From JACJYE01 sp964432875 (GTDB lineage: Bacteria; Bacteroidota; Bacteroidia; Chitinophagales; Saprospiraceae): DNA of 36,298 nt. Shown here one piece after another: positions 7,556-15,317 of this stretch. Made by a program: the position numbers and the translations under genes. The stretch lies in contig CAYSPJ010000045.1 of assembly GCA_964432875.1 (NCBI GenBank), positions 1-36,298 on the forward strand. Reading direction: 5' to 3'. Within the stretch, counting starts at the first letter, position 1. Each line of letters opens with the position of its first letter. The notes below the pieces were generated by a model. The model saw nothing but the letters and a program-made list of their open reading frames with translations. It did not search any database and had not been told where the DNA came from.

Positions 7556-9991
7556 ATGTTTAAATCCATTATCATTCTGGCGGCCAGCCTTGTGCTGGCT
7601 GTGGCTGCCGGGGCACAGGGCGTGCTCCGGGGCAAGATCGTTGACGAAAACGGGCAGGCGCTGCCGGGTGCCAGCGTGTTGGTGCTAGAGACCGGGCAAG
7701 GCGCTGCGGCTGATAGCACGGGGCGCTACCGCATCGCCGGGCTGGAGGCTGGCGCTTACACCATCAAGGCCGCCTACATCGGCTACGCCTCTGCTTTGCA
7801 GGCCATCGCCGTCTTAGCAGGCGAGCGAGAAAAGACCCTCGATTTCCGCCTGGAAGAGCGCGGCATCCTCACGGGGGAAGTCATCGTGCGCGCTACCCGG
7901 GCGGGGCAAGCCACGCCCATGACCTACACCAACCTCAAAGGCGAGGAGCTACAGCGCAACAACCTGGGTACTGACGCGCCTATCCTCCTGCAATGGACGC
8001 CTTCGGCAGTGGTCACCTCCGATGCCGGGGCGGGCATAGGCTATACCGGCATCCGCATCCGTGGCACCGACCCCACCCGCATCAATGTGACCATCAACGG
8101 CATCCCCCTCAACGATGCCGAATCGCAGGGCGTCTTCTGGGTCAACCTGCCCGACATCATGAGCTCGACCAGCGATGTGCAGATCCAGCGCGGTGTGGGG
8201 GCTTCGACCAACGGGGCGGGCGCCTTCGGGGCCACCATCAACCTCAATACCGCCAAATTTGAAGCCGAGCCTTATGCCGAGGCTAGCGCCACGGTCGGCT
8301 CGTTCAACACCCTGCGTAGCACCCTCCGCTTCGGCACCGGCCTGCTCAACGATAAATTCACCGCTGAAGGGCGGCTCTCGCGCATCACTTCCGATGGCTA
8401 TATCGACCGGGCCACCTCCGACCTGCAGTCCTACTACCTCTCCGGCGCTTACCTGGGCGAGAAGAGCAGCCTGCGGTTCATCGCCTTCTCCGGCCATGAG
8501 GTGACTTATCAGGCTTGGTATGGGGTGCCCGCCGAATTTATCCGCGACCGGCGCTTGCGCACCTTCAACCCCGCTGGCATGGAGCGCGAGGGCGAGCCCT
8601 ACGAAAACGAGGTGGACAACTACCGCCAAAGCCATTACCAACTGCTCTACAACCGCGAGCTGCACCCGCGCTGGGACCTCAACCTGGCACTGCACTACAC
8701 CCGCGGCAAAGGCTTCTTCGAGCAGTACAAAGCCGCCCAGACCCTGACCGACTATGGCTTGGAGGAAGTGGCCGTAGGCGAAGAGGTCGTCTCCTCTACC
8801 GACCTCATCCGCCGCCTGTGGCTGGACAACCACTTCCTCGGTACCGTTTATAGCCTCAACTACCGCAGCGCCGACCAGCGGATCGACTTCACCCTGGGCG
8901 GCGGCCTGAACCGCTACGACGGGCTGCACTTCGGCGACCTGGTCTGGGCGCGCTTTGCCAGCAACAGCGAACTGGGCGCCCGCTTTTACGAAAACGACGC
9001 CCGCAAGACCGACTTCAACAATTTCGCCAAGCTCAACTACGCCCTTGGCGGTGGCCTGAGCGCCTACCTCGACCTCCAGTACCGCCGGGTGGGCTACGAT
9101 TTCATCGGCTTCAACCGCCAGGGGGAGAATGTGGAAGATGTGGCTACCTTTAACTTCTTCAACCCCAAGGCGGGGCTGTTCTACCAGATCAACCCCCAAT
9201 CCCACGCCTACGCCTCGGTCGCCGTCGCCAACCGCGAGCCCAACCGCGATGACTTCGTGGATTCGACCTCCGATAGCCGGCCCGGCCCGGAGACGCTTTA
9301 CAATGCCGAGGCTGGCTACCAGCGCAACTGGAAGCGCGCTGCTTTAAATGCAAATGTCTATTACATGTATTACCGCGACCAACTAGCCCTCAATGGGGAG
9401 ATCAACGACGTAGGGGCTTACACCCGCGTCAATATCCCTGAGAGCTACCGCTTGGGGCTAGAGCTGGCCGGCACCTTGGAACTACTGCCCGGGCTGCGCT
9501 TCGACGGCAATGCCACCCTCAGCCGCAACAAGGTGCAAGCCTTCACCGAGTTCGTGGATACCTATGACGAAAACTTCGACTGGCTGGGGCAGGAGGCCGT
9601 AGAACACCGCAATACCGATTTGTCGTTCTCGCCGGCCATTATCGCCGCTGCCGGGCTGAGCTACGAGCTGCTGCGCCGCAACCCGCGCCATGGCCTGAGC
9701 TTTGGGCTGCAATCGAAATACGTCTCCCGCCAGTTTATCGACAACACCTCCGACTCCGGCAACACGATCCGGCCATACTCGTACAGCGATCTGCGCCTGG
9801 GCTACGACTGGCACCCGGGCTTCGTGCGCGAGCTGAGCGTGGTGCTGCTGGTGCAAAATGCCTTCGACGCCCTCTACGAGGCCAACGCCTGGTCGTACCG
9901 CTACCGCTTCGATGGCACGCCGACACTGGATCAGGGGTTCTTCCCGCAGGCGGGGCGGAATTTCTTGCTGGGGCTGCGGGTGAGGCTGTAA
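7556..9991 (+). CDS. TonB-dependent outer-membrane receptor, probable thiamine (or thiamine-compound) importer
   Basis: 811 residues. Signal peptide 1-20 (ending AGAQ), then a carboxypeptidase-regulatory-like beta-sandwich at about 22-100 (VLRGKIVDENGQALPGASV), a plug domain at about 118-225 (RIRGTDPTRINVTINGIPLND, QRGVGASTNGAGAFG) and a 22-strand barrel to the end. It imports a ligand across the outer membrane with energy from TonB. Specificity is inferred from the TPP riboswitch 220 bases upstream; riboswitch-led TonB receptors for thiamine are known in this phylum. No SusD-like partner follows, consistent with a vitamin rather than glycan transporter. The barrel ends in Leu rather than Phe, a small departure from the usual. 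Confidence 0.9.
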   Translation: MFKSIIILAASLVLAVAAGAQGVLRGKIVDENGQALPGASVLVLETGQGAAADSTGRYRIAGLEAGAYTIKAAYIGYASALQAIAVLAGEREKTLDFRLEERGILTGEVIVRATRAGQATPMTYTNLKGEELQRNNLGTDAPILLQWTPSAVVTSDAGAGIGYTGIRIRGTDPTRINVTINGIPLNDAESQGVFWVNLPDIMSSTSDVQIQRGVGASTNGAGAFGATINLNTAKFEAEPYAEASATVGSFNTLRSTLRFGTGLLNDKFTAEGRLSRITSDGYIDRATSDLQSYYLSGAYLGEKSSLRFIAFSGHEVTYQAWYGVPAEFIRDRRLRTFNPAGMEREGEPYENEVDNYRQSHYQLLYNRELHPRWDLNLALHYTRGKGFFEQYKAAQTLTDYGLEEVAVGEEVVSSTDLIRRLWLDNHFLGTVYSLNYRSADQRIDFTLGGGLNRYDGLHFGDLVWARFASNSELGARFYENDARKTDFNNFAKLNYALGGGLSAYLDLQYRRVGYDFIGFNRQGENVEDVATFNFFNPKAGLFYQINPQSHAYASVAVANREPNRDDFVDSTSDSRPGPETLYNAEAGYQRNWKRAALNANVYYMYYRDQLALNGEINDVGAYTRVNIPESYRLGLELAGTLELLPGLRFDGNATLSRNKVQAFTEFVDTYDENFDWLGQEAVEHRNTDLSFSPAIIAAAGLSYELLRRNPRHGLSFGLQSKYVSRQFIDNTSDSGNTIRPYSYSDLRLGYDWHPGFVRELSVVLLVQNAFDALYEANAWSYRYRFDGTPTLDQGFFPQAGRNFLLGLRVRL

Positions 9992-10175
9992 GCAAGGCGT
10001 GGATATGGCTTGAGACTGGGCTTGCCGTGTGGCAATTGCCAATTGCCAATTGGGCAAGGCTGCCCCGCCTGTCACCCGAATCCCTGATGTCCCTTTACAA
10101 GACACGTGAGATGCTGAGGACAAGGAGGCAAGGCTGATGGATTAGCTTAGGATAAGGCTTCGACAGCGTTTAGGC

Positions 10176-10217
10176 ATGGAATCCCTGCCCTGGCCATTCC
10201 GGAGTCAGGGATTCCAT
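10176..10217. terminator. 12-bp perfect hairpin between convergent genes
   Basis: Arms 10176-10187 and 10206-10217 (atggaatccctg and its complement) around an 18-base loop, just before the stop of the reductase gene on the minus strand and 185 bases after the receptor. Its position suggests a two-way terminator, but no T-run follows on either strand. A short direct triplication of ccaattg at about 10033-10052 lies nearby. Confidence 0.45.
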
Positions 10218-10219
10218 CC

Positions 10220-11182
10220 CTAGGCGATGGCGATAACCACATTCCCGATCTTCTGCCCGCTGTGGACGTAGCGGAAGGCCGCCGCGATTTCCTCTAGCGG
10301 ATACTCCCGGTCAATGACGGGCCGGAATAGCCCCTGCTCGGCCAGGCTTTGGGTGAAAGCCATGCTCCGCTTGATGTTGGAGGGTAAGGGGAAGATGACC
10401 TTTTTGCCGCCCAGCAGCGGGGTGAGGAGCGCCAGGAACGGGTTTTGCCCGCCGGGGCCCAGCTCGGAGGAGATGTACACCCCGCCGCTTTTCAGCAAAG
10501 GCCTGCACTTGGCGAAGGTACTCTTGCCTACGGCGTCGAAAACGAAATCATACACCTCTTGGTCTTTGGTGAAATCTTCGCGCTGGTAGTCAATCACCCG
10601 ATCAGCCCCCAGCGATTTGACCAACTTGATGTTTGGCGTATTGCTGGTGGCCGTGACGTAAAGGCCGGCATGCTTGAGGAATTGCACCGCTGCCGAGCCA
10701 ATAGCGCCAGTTGCGCCGTTGACGAGCACTTTCTGCCCGGGCTGCAGCTTTACCTTGTTGAGGAAGTTGTAGGCATAATGCGCGCCTTCGGCGCAGGCAG
10801 CGGCTTGTTGGAAAGTAAGCCCGGCGGGCATGGCCATTATCGCGGCGCTGGCGGGCAGGCACAAGTATTCGGCATGGGAGGACAGGCCCTCGTCGTGGAA
10901 CCCCCATACTTTGTCGCCGGCTTTGAAGCTCGTCACATCTTTCCCTACCGCCTCGACGACGCCGGCGAAGTCCGTGCCGGTGATGGGTGATTTAGGTTTG
11001 AAAAGGCCGATAAACAAACGAAAGACCCAGGGCTTGCCCCACAGTACTCCGCAGTCGGTGCGGTTTACGGTCGTCGCATGGACTTTGATCAACACTTCGT
11101 CGGCTTGGGGCACTGGCTTGGCGATCTCGGCGATCTGCAAAACTTCAGGCGGGCCATATTGAGTACGGATGGCAGCTTTCAT
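10220..11182 (-). CDS. NAD(P)-dependent medium-chain alcohol dehydrogenase / quinone-oxidoreductase family protein
   Basis: 320 residues from the ATG at 11182 (MKAAIRTQYG). An earlier start at 11239 would run through another gene. GroES-like domain at about 1-120, Rossmann domain at about 125-270 with VNGATGAIGSAAVQ at 154-167. The Cys/His zinc-binding residues of alcohol dehydrogenases are missing, so it belongs to the zinc-independent quinone reductase or enoyl reductase branch. The start is one base after the stop of the 58-codon ORF upstream, which implies translational coupling. Substrate unknown. Confidence 0.9.
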   Translation of the reverse strand: MKAAIRTQYGPPEVLQIAEIAKPVPQADEVLIKVHATTVNRTDCGVLWGKPWVFRLFIGLFKPKSPITGTDFAGVVEAVGKDVTSFKAGDKVWGFHDEGLSSHAEYLCLPASAAIMAMPAGLTFQQAAACAEGAHYAYNFLNKVKLQPGQKVLVNGATGAIGSAAVQFLKHAGLYVTATSNTPNIKLVKSLGADRVIDYQREDFTKDQEVYDFVFDAVGKSTFAKCRPLLKSGGVYISSELGPGGQNPFLALLTPLLGGKKVIFPLPSNIKRSMAFTQSLAEQGLFRPVIDREYPLEEIAAAFRYVHSGQKIGNVVIAIA

Positions 11183-11183
11183 A

Positions 11184-11360
11184 CTATTGCTTTTGTTTGG
11201 CTTCAATTTCGGGTAAATGGCGTTTGTATTCCTCGGCATCCCAGGTTACCCCCCAGTTGGCGATGTACTCCTGTAAGGCAGGCAGCCCTACTTTCGCCCG
11301 GCGCTGGCCCACTTGGTCGCGGGGCCTTCGAGGGGCAAGAATGAGGAGTGCCTTTTTCAT
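11184..11360 (-). CDS. 58-residue unknown protein coupled to the reductase gene
   Basis: Reads MKKALLILAPRRPRDQ to the end EIEAKQKQ. Its ATG overlaps the stop of the preceding ORF as ATGA (11360-11357), and its TAG is one base before the reductase ATG. Such tight junctions on both sides are hard to explain by chance and support real translation. The sequence is basic at the start and helical at the end (YIANWGVTWDAEEYKRHLPEIE). I do not recognise a family. It might be the remains of a larger gene that was joined to the reductase. Confidence 0.5.
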   Translation of the reverse strand: MKKALLILAPRRPRDQVGQRRAKVGLPALQEYIANWGVTWDAEEYKRHLPEIEAKQKQ

Positions 11361-11716
11361 GGTGTGCAGGTTTTCAGATGTTGATGAATCAAACGCTTCG
11401 TAGAGATGATGTGCCCAAAGCTCTGCATCAGCAGAGAGCTGATGCCCATCAATTCGGCCAATCGCTCCATTCCTGCGACGATGGTTTTCAACGTCAGTCT
11501 CAATAATCGCCCCGACAGGTGTTCGCTAATCCGTTTTTTTAAAGGTGCTTCTACCACCTCAAGGCATGGCGTGCCAGTAGTCCGCACGATTGTCAAGTAG
11601 TAAGAGGAGGCATTCCGCTGAAACTGTTCAGCATGATACCTGAAAAAGCGGCGAGTTTTGAGCTGCTCGCCCCATGGAATTGCGCAGCATCTATTCCACG
11701 GGGTAAGCAGCTCCAC
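11357..11716 (-). CDS. 119-residue unknown ORF, possibly a gene remnant
   Basis: Ends in TGA that overlaps the next ATG by the ATGA junction. The first 30 or so codons lie in a dispersed repeat copy (11620-11712), so the true start is probably further in, or the frame is a decayed gene whose 5' end was replaced by the repeat. The middle holds a helical stretch (LLRLTLKTIVAGMERLAELM). No family recognised. An opposite-strand ORF in the same place (11406-11600) is shorter and less likely. Confidence 0.3.
   Translation of the reverse strand: MELLTPWNRCCAIPWGEQLKTRRFFRYHAEQFQRNASSYYLTIVRTTGTPCLEVVEAPLKKRISEHLSGRLLRLTLKTIVAGMERLAELMGISSLLMQSFGHIISTKRLIHQHLKTCTP
11620..11712 (+). repeat. dispersed repeat copy R7 (forward) with hairpin
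   Basis: Degenerate edge AAACTGTTCAGCATGATACC, then gcgag/gagct words and a hairpin, ccccatggaat (11670-11680) with attccacgggg (11693-11703), one G-T pair. The same hairpin type occurs in R9 near 30400. Confidence 0.55.
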
Positions 11717-11738
11717 AGAAATACCAAGAAGTAACCAT

Positions 11739-11746
11739 TATCTTTG
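11739..11746 (+). promoter_or_regulatory. -7 box TATCTTTG of the TRIC-family gene
   Basis: A perfect TAnnTTTG element 18 bases before the start codon at 11765, giving a leader of only about 10-14 bases. No TTG sits at the expected -33 position, so the match is partial. Confidence 0.5.
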
Positions 11747-11764
11747 TGTGAAAACCGGAAAAAG

Positions 11765-12397
11765 ATGACCATTTTCACCACCTACAATTTCGCTGCCATA
11801 TTGACCATCCTCGGCACCTTTTCTTTTGCCATCAGCGGCATCCGCTTGGCGTCAAAGAAACAGATGGATTGGTTCGGTGCCTATGTCATCGGCTTGGTCA
11901 CGGCCATCGGAGGCGGAACTACCCGAGACCTTTTTCTGAATGCCACGCCGTTCTGGATGGAGGACGCTTCCTACCTGATCACTACCGGGGTGGCATTATT
12001 GGCTGCGCTGCTGTTCAAAAACGTCATCTTCAAGTGGGGCAACACCCTCTTCCTCTTCGACACCATCGGGCTGGGCTTGTTCACGGTAGTAGGCATTGAC
12101 AAAAGTTTGGACGCAGGCTTGCCCTTCTGGGTGTGCATCATCATGGGTACCATCACCGGTTCGGTGGGCGGCGTGCTGCGGGACATCCTGATCAATGAGA
12201 TCCCGCTTTTGTTTCGTAAGGACATTTACGCACTGGCCAGCGTAGCCGGCGGGATCGTGTATTTCCTGGGCTTCCAATTCGGCCTTTCCGCTACTCTCGC
12301 TGGTTTGCTGGCGGCCGCCGCCGTCATCCTGATCCGTTTGTTGGCCGTCATTTTTCACCTCCACCTGCCGACACTGAAACCTTATGATACAAAATAA
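11765..12397 (+). CDS. TRIC (trimeric intracellular cation channel) / UPF0126 family membrane protein
   Basis: 210 residues with about seven membrane segments arranged as two repeats. Each repeat has the family glycine-arginine motif: GGGTTRD in the first, GGVLRD in the second. Prokaryotic members form trimeric potassium-permeable channels in the inner membrane. An upstream start at 11744 lies over the -7 box and is rejected. Single gene with its own promoter, followed by repeat copies R5 and R6. Confidence 0.88.
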   Translation: MTIFTTYNFAAILTILGTFSFAISGIRLASKKQMDWFGAYVIGLVTAIGGGTTRDLFLNATPFWMEDASYLITTGVALLAALLFKNVIFKWGNTLFLFDTIGLGLFTVVGIDKSLDAGLPFWVCIIMGTITGSVGGVLRDILINEIPLLFRKDIYALASVAGGIVYFLGFQFGLSATLAGLLAAAAVILIRLLAVIFHLHLPTLKPYDTK

Positions 12398-12400
12398 CAC

Positions 12401-12452
12401 TTAACTATTCAGGATGATGTTATAAGTTTCGAGCTGCGAGCCGCGAGTTTAG
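12401..12452 (+). repeat. dispersed repeat copy R5 (forward)
   Basis: TTAACTATTCAGGATGATG followed by gagct-gcgag words, three bases after the channel gene stop. It faces R6, the two being about 85 bases apart. Confidence 0.6.
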
Positions 12453-12537
12453 CATCTGTAACAAGAAGTAGCCAATCACAAGCCAAGCAAACGGAGACCT
12501 TACTCTGAAAAGACGAAATTAATTCCTATCGCAGGGT

Positions 12538-12596
12538 TCAAGCTCGCAGCTCGCAGCTCACAACTCGCAGCTTTTTAACCATGCTGAATAACTACG
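12538..12596 (-). repeat. dispersed repeat copy R6 (reverse)
   Basis: Four near-tandem agctcgc units, then TTTTTAACCATGCTGAATAACTAC, whose last part is the reverse of the family edge (compare R9, TTCTTAACCATGCTGAATAG). It ends 16 bases before the next start codon. Confidence 0.65.
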
Positions 12597-12611
12597 ATTA
12601 ATGCTCCGCCC

Positions 12612-13745
12612 ATGAACTACGACCCTCTCTTCCAGCATCCTGCCTTTCAAAAAGCCCGCCGCATCGTCTTCTTCGGCAACCAAAGCAGCTACGACTTCAA
12701 AGCTGGCGCTTATCTCTTCGACTTGCTGATCCACCAAAAGCGGTTGTGGCGCATCCTCGTACCCGAGCATGGCCTGTTTTCGGAAATGCAAGACCAGGAA
12801 GGGCGCGATAGCGGGCTTTACCACGGGGTGGAGTGCCGCTCCCTCTACGATACCGGCAAGCAGCAAGTGGTGCCCCAGCCCTCCTGCTTCGAGGGTGCCG
12901 ATGCCTTGCTCGTGGACATCCCCGATGTGGGGGCGCGCTACTTCACTTATGCCACCCACCTCTATTGGCTGCTGCGCTGCCTGCGCGACAACCAGCTCAG
13001 CCTCCCCGTCTTTTTAATCGATCGCCCCAATCCGGCGGGCAGCAAGGTAGAGGGTACGCCGCTAGAGGCACGTTATGCCTCCTTCGTCGGGTTGGAGGGC
13101 TTGGTGCACCGGCACGGCCTGAGCACCGGCCAATTGGCGCAGTGGATGCTCCACCGGCTGGTAGGCTCTGTTGACTTGATCCCCATCCCTTACGCTTTGC
13201 CCACCGGGGCCTTACCCATCCAGCCCTCGCCCAACATCCCGCATTGGAGTACGGTGCAGGCCTACTCCGGGCAGTGCCTCTGGGAAGCCACGAGCTGGAG
13301 CGAAGGGCGGGGCACGACGCGCCCCTTTGAGCTTTTCGGCCATCCGGATTTGCCCTGGGCCGTTTGCCAGGAGATGGCCGCGCATTTCAACCGCCGCTTT
13401 TCCGGGCAGGCGCTGCTACGGCCGCTGCGCTTTATCCCGTTTTTTCACAAGCATCAAGGGCAGGAATGCCAGGGCTTTCAATTGCATCTGCTCGATGCTG
13501 AGGCTTACCATTGCCTGTTCGGCTCGCTATACCTCATGCGCCTGGCGCGGGCGCATTTCGGCGGGGAGGCTTTCTGGCGCCCCGGCCCCTACGAGTTCGA
13601 CTCGCCCTGCACCGCCGCCCAAGTGCTTTTCGGCGATGAGCTGCTGATCGGCTACGTGGATGGCGAAGTGCCGGAAGCGAATATCCTCCAGCACCTAGCG
13701 GCGGCAGAGGAGGGCTGGCGGCAGGTGGTCCGCGTTTTCAGGTGA
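12612..13745 (+). CDS. DUF1343 / NamZ-like exo-beta-N-acetylmuramidase
   Basis: 377 residues matching the DUF1343 family, which includes NamZ enzymes that remove terminal MurNAc from peptidoglycan fragments. Visible family words: LVPEHGLFSE, DIPDVGARYFTYA, IDRPNPAGSKVEG, PSPNIPHWSTVQAYSG and SEGRGTTRPFE. The enzyme runs to its natural end. Unlike many homologues it has no signal peptide, so it would act in the cytosol, on imported muropeptides, unless the start lies elsewhere; no upstream in-frame signal is seen. Role in wall recycling is inferred from the family. Confidence 0.88.
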   Translation: MNYDPLFQHPAFQKARRIVFFGNQSSYDFKAGAYLFDLLIHQKRLWRILVPEHGLFSEMQDQEGRDSGLYHGVECRSLYDTGKQQVVPQPSCFEGADALLVDIPDVGARYFTYATHLYWLLRCLRDNQLSLPVFLIDRPNPAGSKVEGTPLEARYASFVGLEGLVHRHGLSTGQLAQWMLHRLVGSVDLIPIPYALPTGALPIQPSPNIPHWSTVQAYSGQCLWEATSWSEGRGTTRPFELFGHPDLPWAVCQEMAAHFNRRFSGQALLRPLRFIPFFHKHQGQECQGFQLHLLDAEAYHCLFGSLYLMRLARAHFGGEAFWRPGPYEFDSPCTAAQVLFGDELLIGYVDGEVPEANILQHLAAAEEGWRQVVRVFR

Positions 13746-13759
13746 CCTCTGAAAACGCG
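13731..13759. terminator. 11-bp hairpin overlapping the NamZ stop codon
   Basis: Arms cgcgttttcag (13731-13741) and its perfect complement (13749-13759) enclose the TGA. Lies between two convergent genes, 19 bases from the stop of the next one. No T-run follows. Confidence 0.5.
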
Positions 13760-13777
13760 AGGGGCTTTGCCCGGGGC

Positions 13778-14725
13778 TTACAATCCTAAAAACGCCAGAA
13801 CCGGCGCCAGGCTCTCCGCCGGGCTTTCCTCCATCGGCACGTGCCCTAGGTCTTGCAGGATGACCAGGGTGCTGTGGGGTAAATCTTCCTGAAAGCGATA
13901 CGCCATTTCCACGGGGATCAGCAAATCCTCGGCGCCCCAGAGGATGAGGGTGGGTTGTTGGATGGATTTGAGGAGCGGCAGCTTACTGCCATCGTAGGGC
14001 GTGTTGAGGCGGTCCACAAAAGCCTGGCGATTGCCGGTGCGCAGGCTCAGGTCGAAGTAGAGGGCCACCAGTTCGTCCGATACCTTGCTTTTATCCGCAT
14101 AGACGTTTTCCAGGCTGGCCCGGACCGCCGCGCGGGGCGTGATAAAGGTCAGCAGCTTGTTTAGCACCGGAAGGCGCGCTAGAGTGAAGGCGAGGGGCTC
14201 GCTTTTGGCGGCAGAGGGATAGCCGGCGGCATCAATCAAAATCAGCCGCTCGACCCGCTCCGGCTTGGCGGCCGTGTACTGCCAGGCGATGGCCCCGCCC
14301 AGCGAGTTGCCCGCCAGGATGCAGCGCTCGATCCCCAGAGCTTGCAGGAAATCATCCAGAAAGGCGACGTAGTGGCTCATGGCATAATCGCGGTCGGGAA
14401 ACGGCCCGGTCAGTCCAAATGCCGGCAAGTCCATGCGGATGACGCGCTTGCGGGCTTGCAGGGCTTGCGCCCACCCCTCAAACGTGTGCAGGCTGGCACC
14501 CGTGCCGTGGATGAGTACGATGGGCAGGGAATCCTGCGGGTCGCCTTCGTCACGGTAGTGGACTTCCATGCCTGCTACGGGTACGAAGGCAGAGGCTGCG
14601 GTGGCGTACCGGGCGGCCAAAGCCTCGACGGGCTGGTCGCGACGCCCGAAAAGGATAATAGCTAGAATGACCAGCGTGGCGATGCCGATCAAGAGGATTT
14701 TGAATGCTTTGCCTAGCGTTTGCAT
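13778..14725 (-). CDS. membrane-anchored alpha/beta hydrolase
   Basis: 315 residues. An N-terminal hydrophobic segment (about 8-26) with few charges anchors or exports the protein. The fold follows from residue about 48. Oxyanion motif HGTGAS (73-78), nucleophile S141 in GNSLGG, acid D267 in WGAEDLLIP, base H295 in LGHVPMEE. This is a full catalytic triad. The family includes C-C hydrolases, esterases and haloperoxidase-like enzymes; nothing narrows the substrate. It stands first in a long minus-strand series but is separated from the next gene by 73 bases and likely independently expressed. Confidence 0.88.
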   Translation of the reverse strand: MQTLGKAFKILLIGIATLVILAIILFGRRDQPVEALAARYATAASAFVPVAGMEVHYRDEGDPQDSLPIVLIHGTGASLHTFEGWAQALQARKRVIRMDLPAFGLTGPFPDRDYAMSHYVAFLDDFLQALGIERCILAGNSLGGAIAWQYTAAKPERVERLILIDAAGYPSAAKSEPLAFTLARLPVLNKLLTFITPRAAVRASLENVYADKSKVSDELVALYFDLSLRTGNRQAFVDRLNTPYDGSKLPLLKSIQQPTLILWGAEDLLIPVEMAYRFQEDLPHSTLVILQDLGHVPMEESPAESLAPVLAFLGL

Positions 14726-14798
14726 CGATGTGGTTTTCGGGCAAAACTAGCAAGATTCCCCGAAACAATACGCTTTACGCCATTATGCCCACGACCAC

Positions 14799-15260
14799 CT
14801 AATGTAGCGCATAGTAAAAATGCCGTACCTCCTTCTCCATTGCACCCGCCGAACGGTAAAAATCAATGGCGTGCGCATCTTCCTGATCAGCTTGCACAAA
14901 AATCTCTTCGAAGCCTTGCTCCTGGCAATACTGCTGAAAAGCAGCAATGAGCTGCTTGCCGATACCGCGCCTTTGGCGGGCAGCCTCCACTGCCAAGTCG
15001 TAGATATAAGCCAGCGGCTTTTCCGAGTAGTACTGCTCCAATACATAGGCCGTAAGCCCCCCGACTACCCGCTCGCCGGCCAAAGCCACCAAGGCGATGA
15101 AGCCTTCCTTGCTCAAAACCTCACGCAGATAGACGCGGTGCGGCATGGCAAAGTTTTCCATCTCGAAAACCTCCTCGAACAGCTCGATGAGCCTGACAAA
15201 CTCGTCGATATCCTGCCCTTCCAGCTTTTTGATCTTGATTTCAGTTTCGCTTGCTTTCAT
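14799..15260 (-). CDS. GNAT acetyltransferase resembling AAC(3)-I aminoglycoside acetyltransferases
   Basis: 153 residues from the ATG at 15260; an upstream TTG at 15284 is less likely. The acetyl-CoA loop RQRRGIGKQLI lies at 95-105. The blocks GGLTAYVLEQYYSE, YIYDLAV and IFVQADQEDAHAIDFYRSAG follow the AAC(3)-I (fortimicin/gentamicin) pattern closely. Such enzymes acetylate the 3-amino group of deoxystreptamine aminoglycosides, but environmental homologues often have other substrates, so resistance is a possibility rather than a finding. A TAAATTTG box at 15266-15273 lies so close to the ATG that the message may be nearly leaderless. Confidence 0.82.
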   Translation of the reverse strand: MKASETEIKIKKLEGQDIDEFVRLIELFEEVFEMENFAMPHRVYLREVLSKEGFIALVALAGERVVGGLTAYVLEQYYSEKPLAYIYDLAVEAARQRRGIGKQLIAAFQQYCQEQGFEEIFVQADQEDAHAIDFYRSAGAMEKEVRHFYYALH

Positions 15261-15265
15261 GGTTC

Positions 15266-15273
15266 CAAATTTA
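15266..15273 (-). promoter_or_regulatory. possible -7 box TAAATTTG just before the acetyltransferase start
   Basis: Matches TAnnTTTG on the minus strand, six bases from the ATG. No TTG at -33. If it is used, transcription would start at or within a few bases of the start codon. Confidence 0.35.
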
Positions 15274-15317
15274 GGTTTATACAATGATGTTTTTGAGGAA
15301 CTACCTGACCATAGAAC

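Noticed and set aside
7949..9205. 418-codon minus-strand ORF inside the TonB receptor gene
   Set aside because: Antisense to the conserved plug and barrel; Val/Ala/Gly-rich shadow.
12538..12596. CRISPR-like array in the tandem agctcgc words
   Set aside because: Units are short and contiguous with no regular spacers, and no cas gene is in the window.
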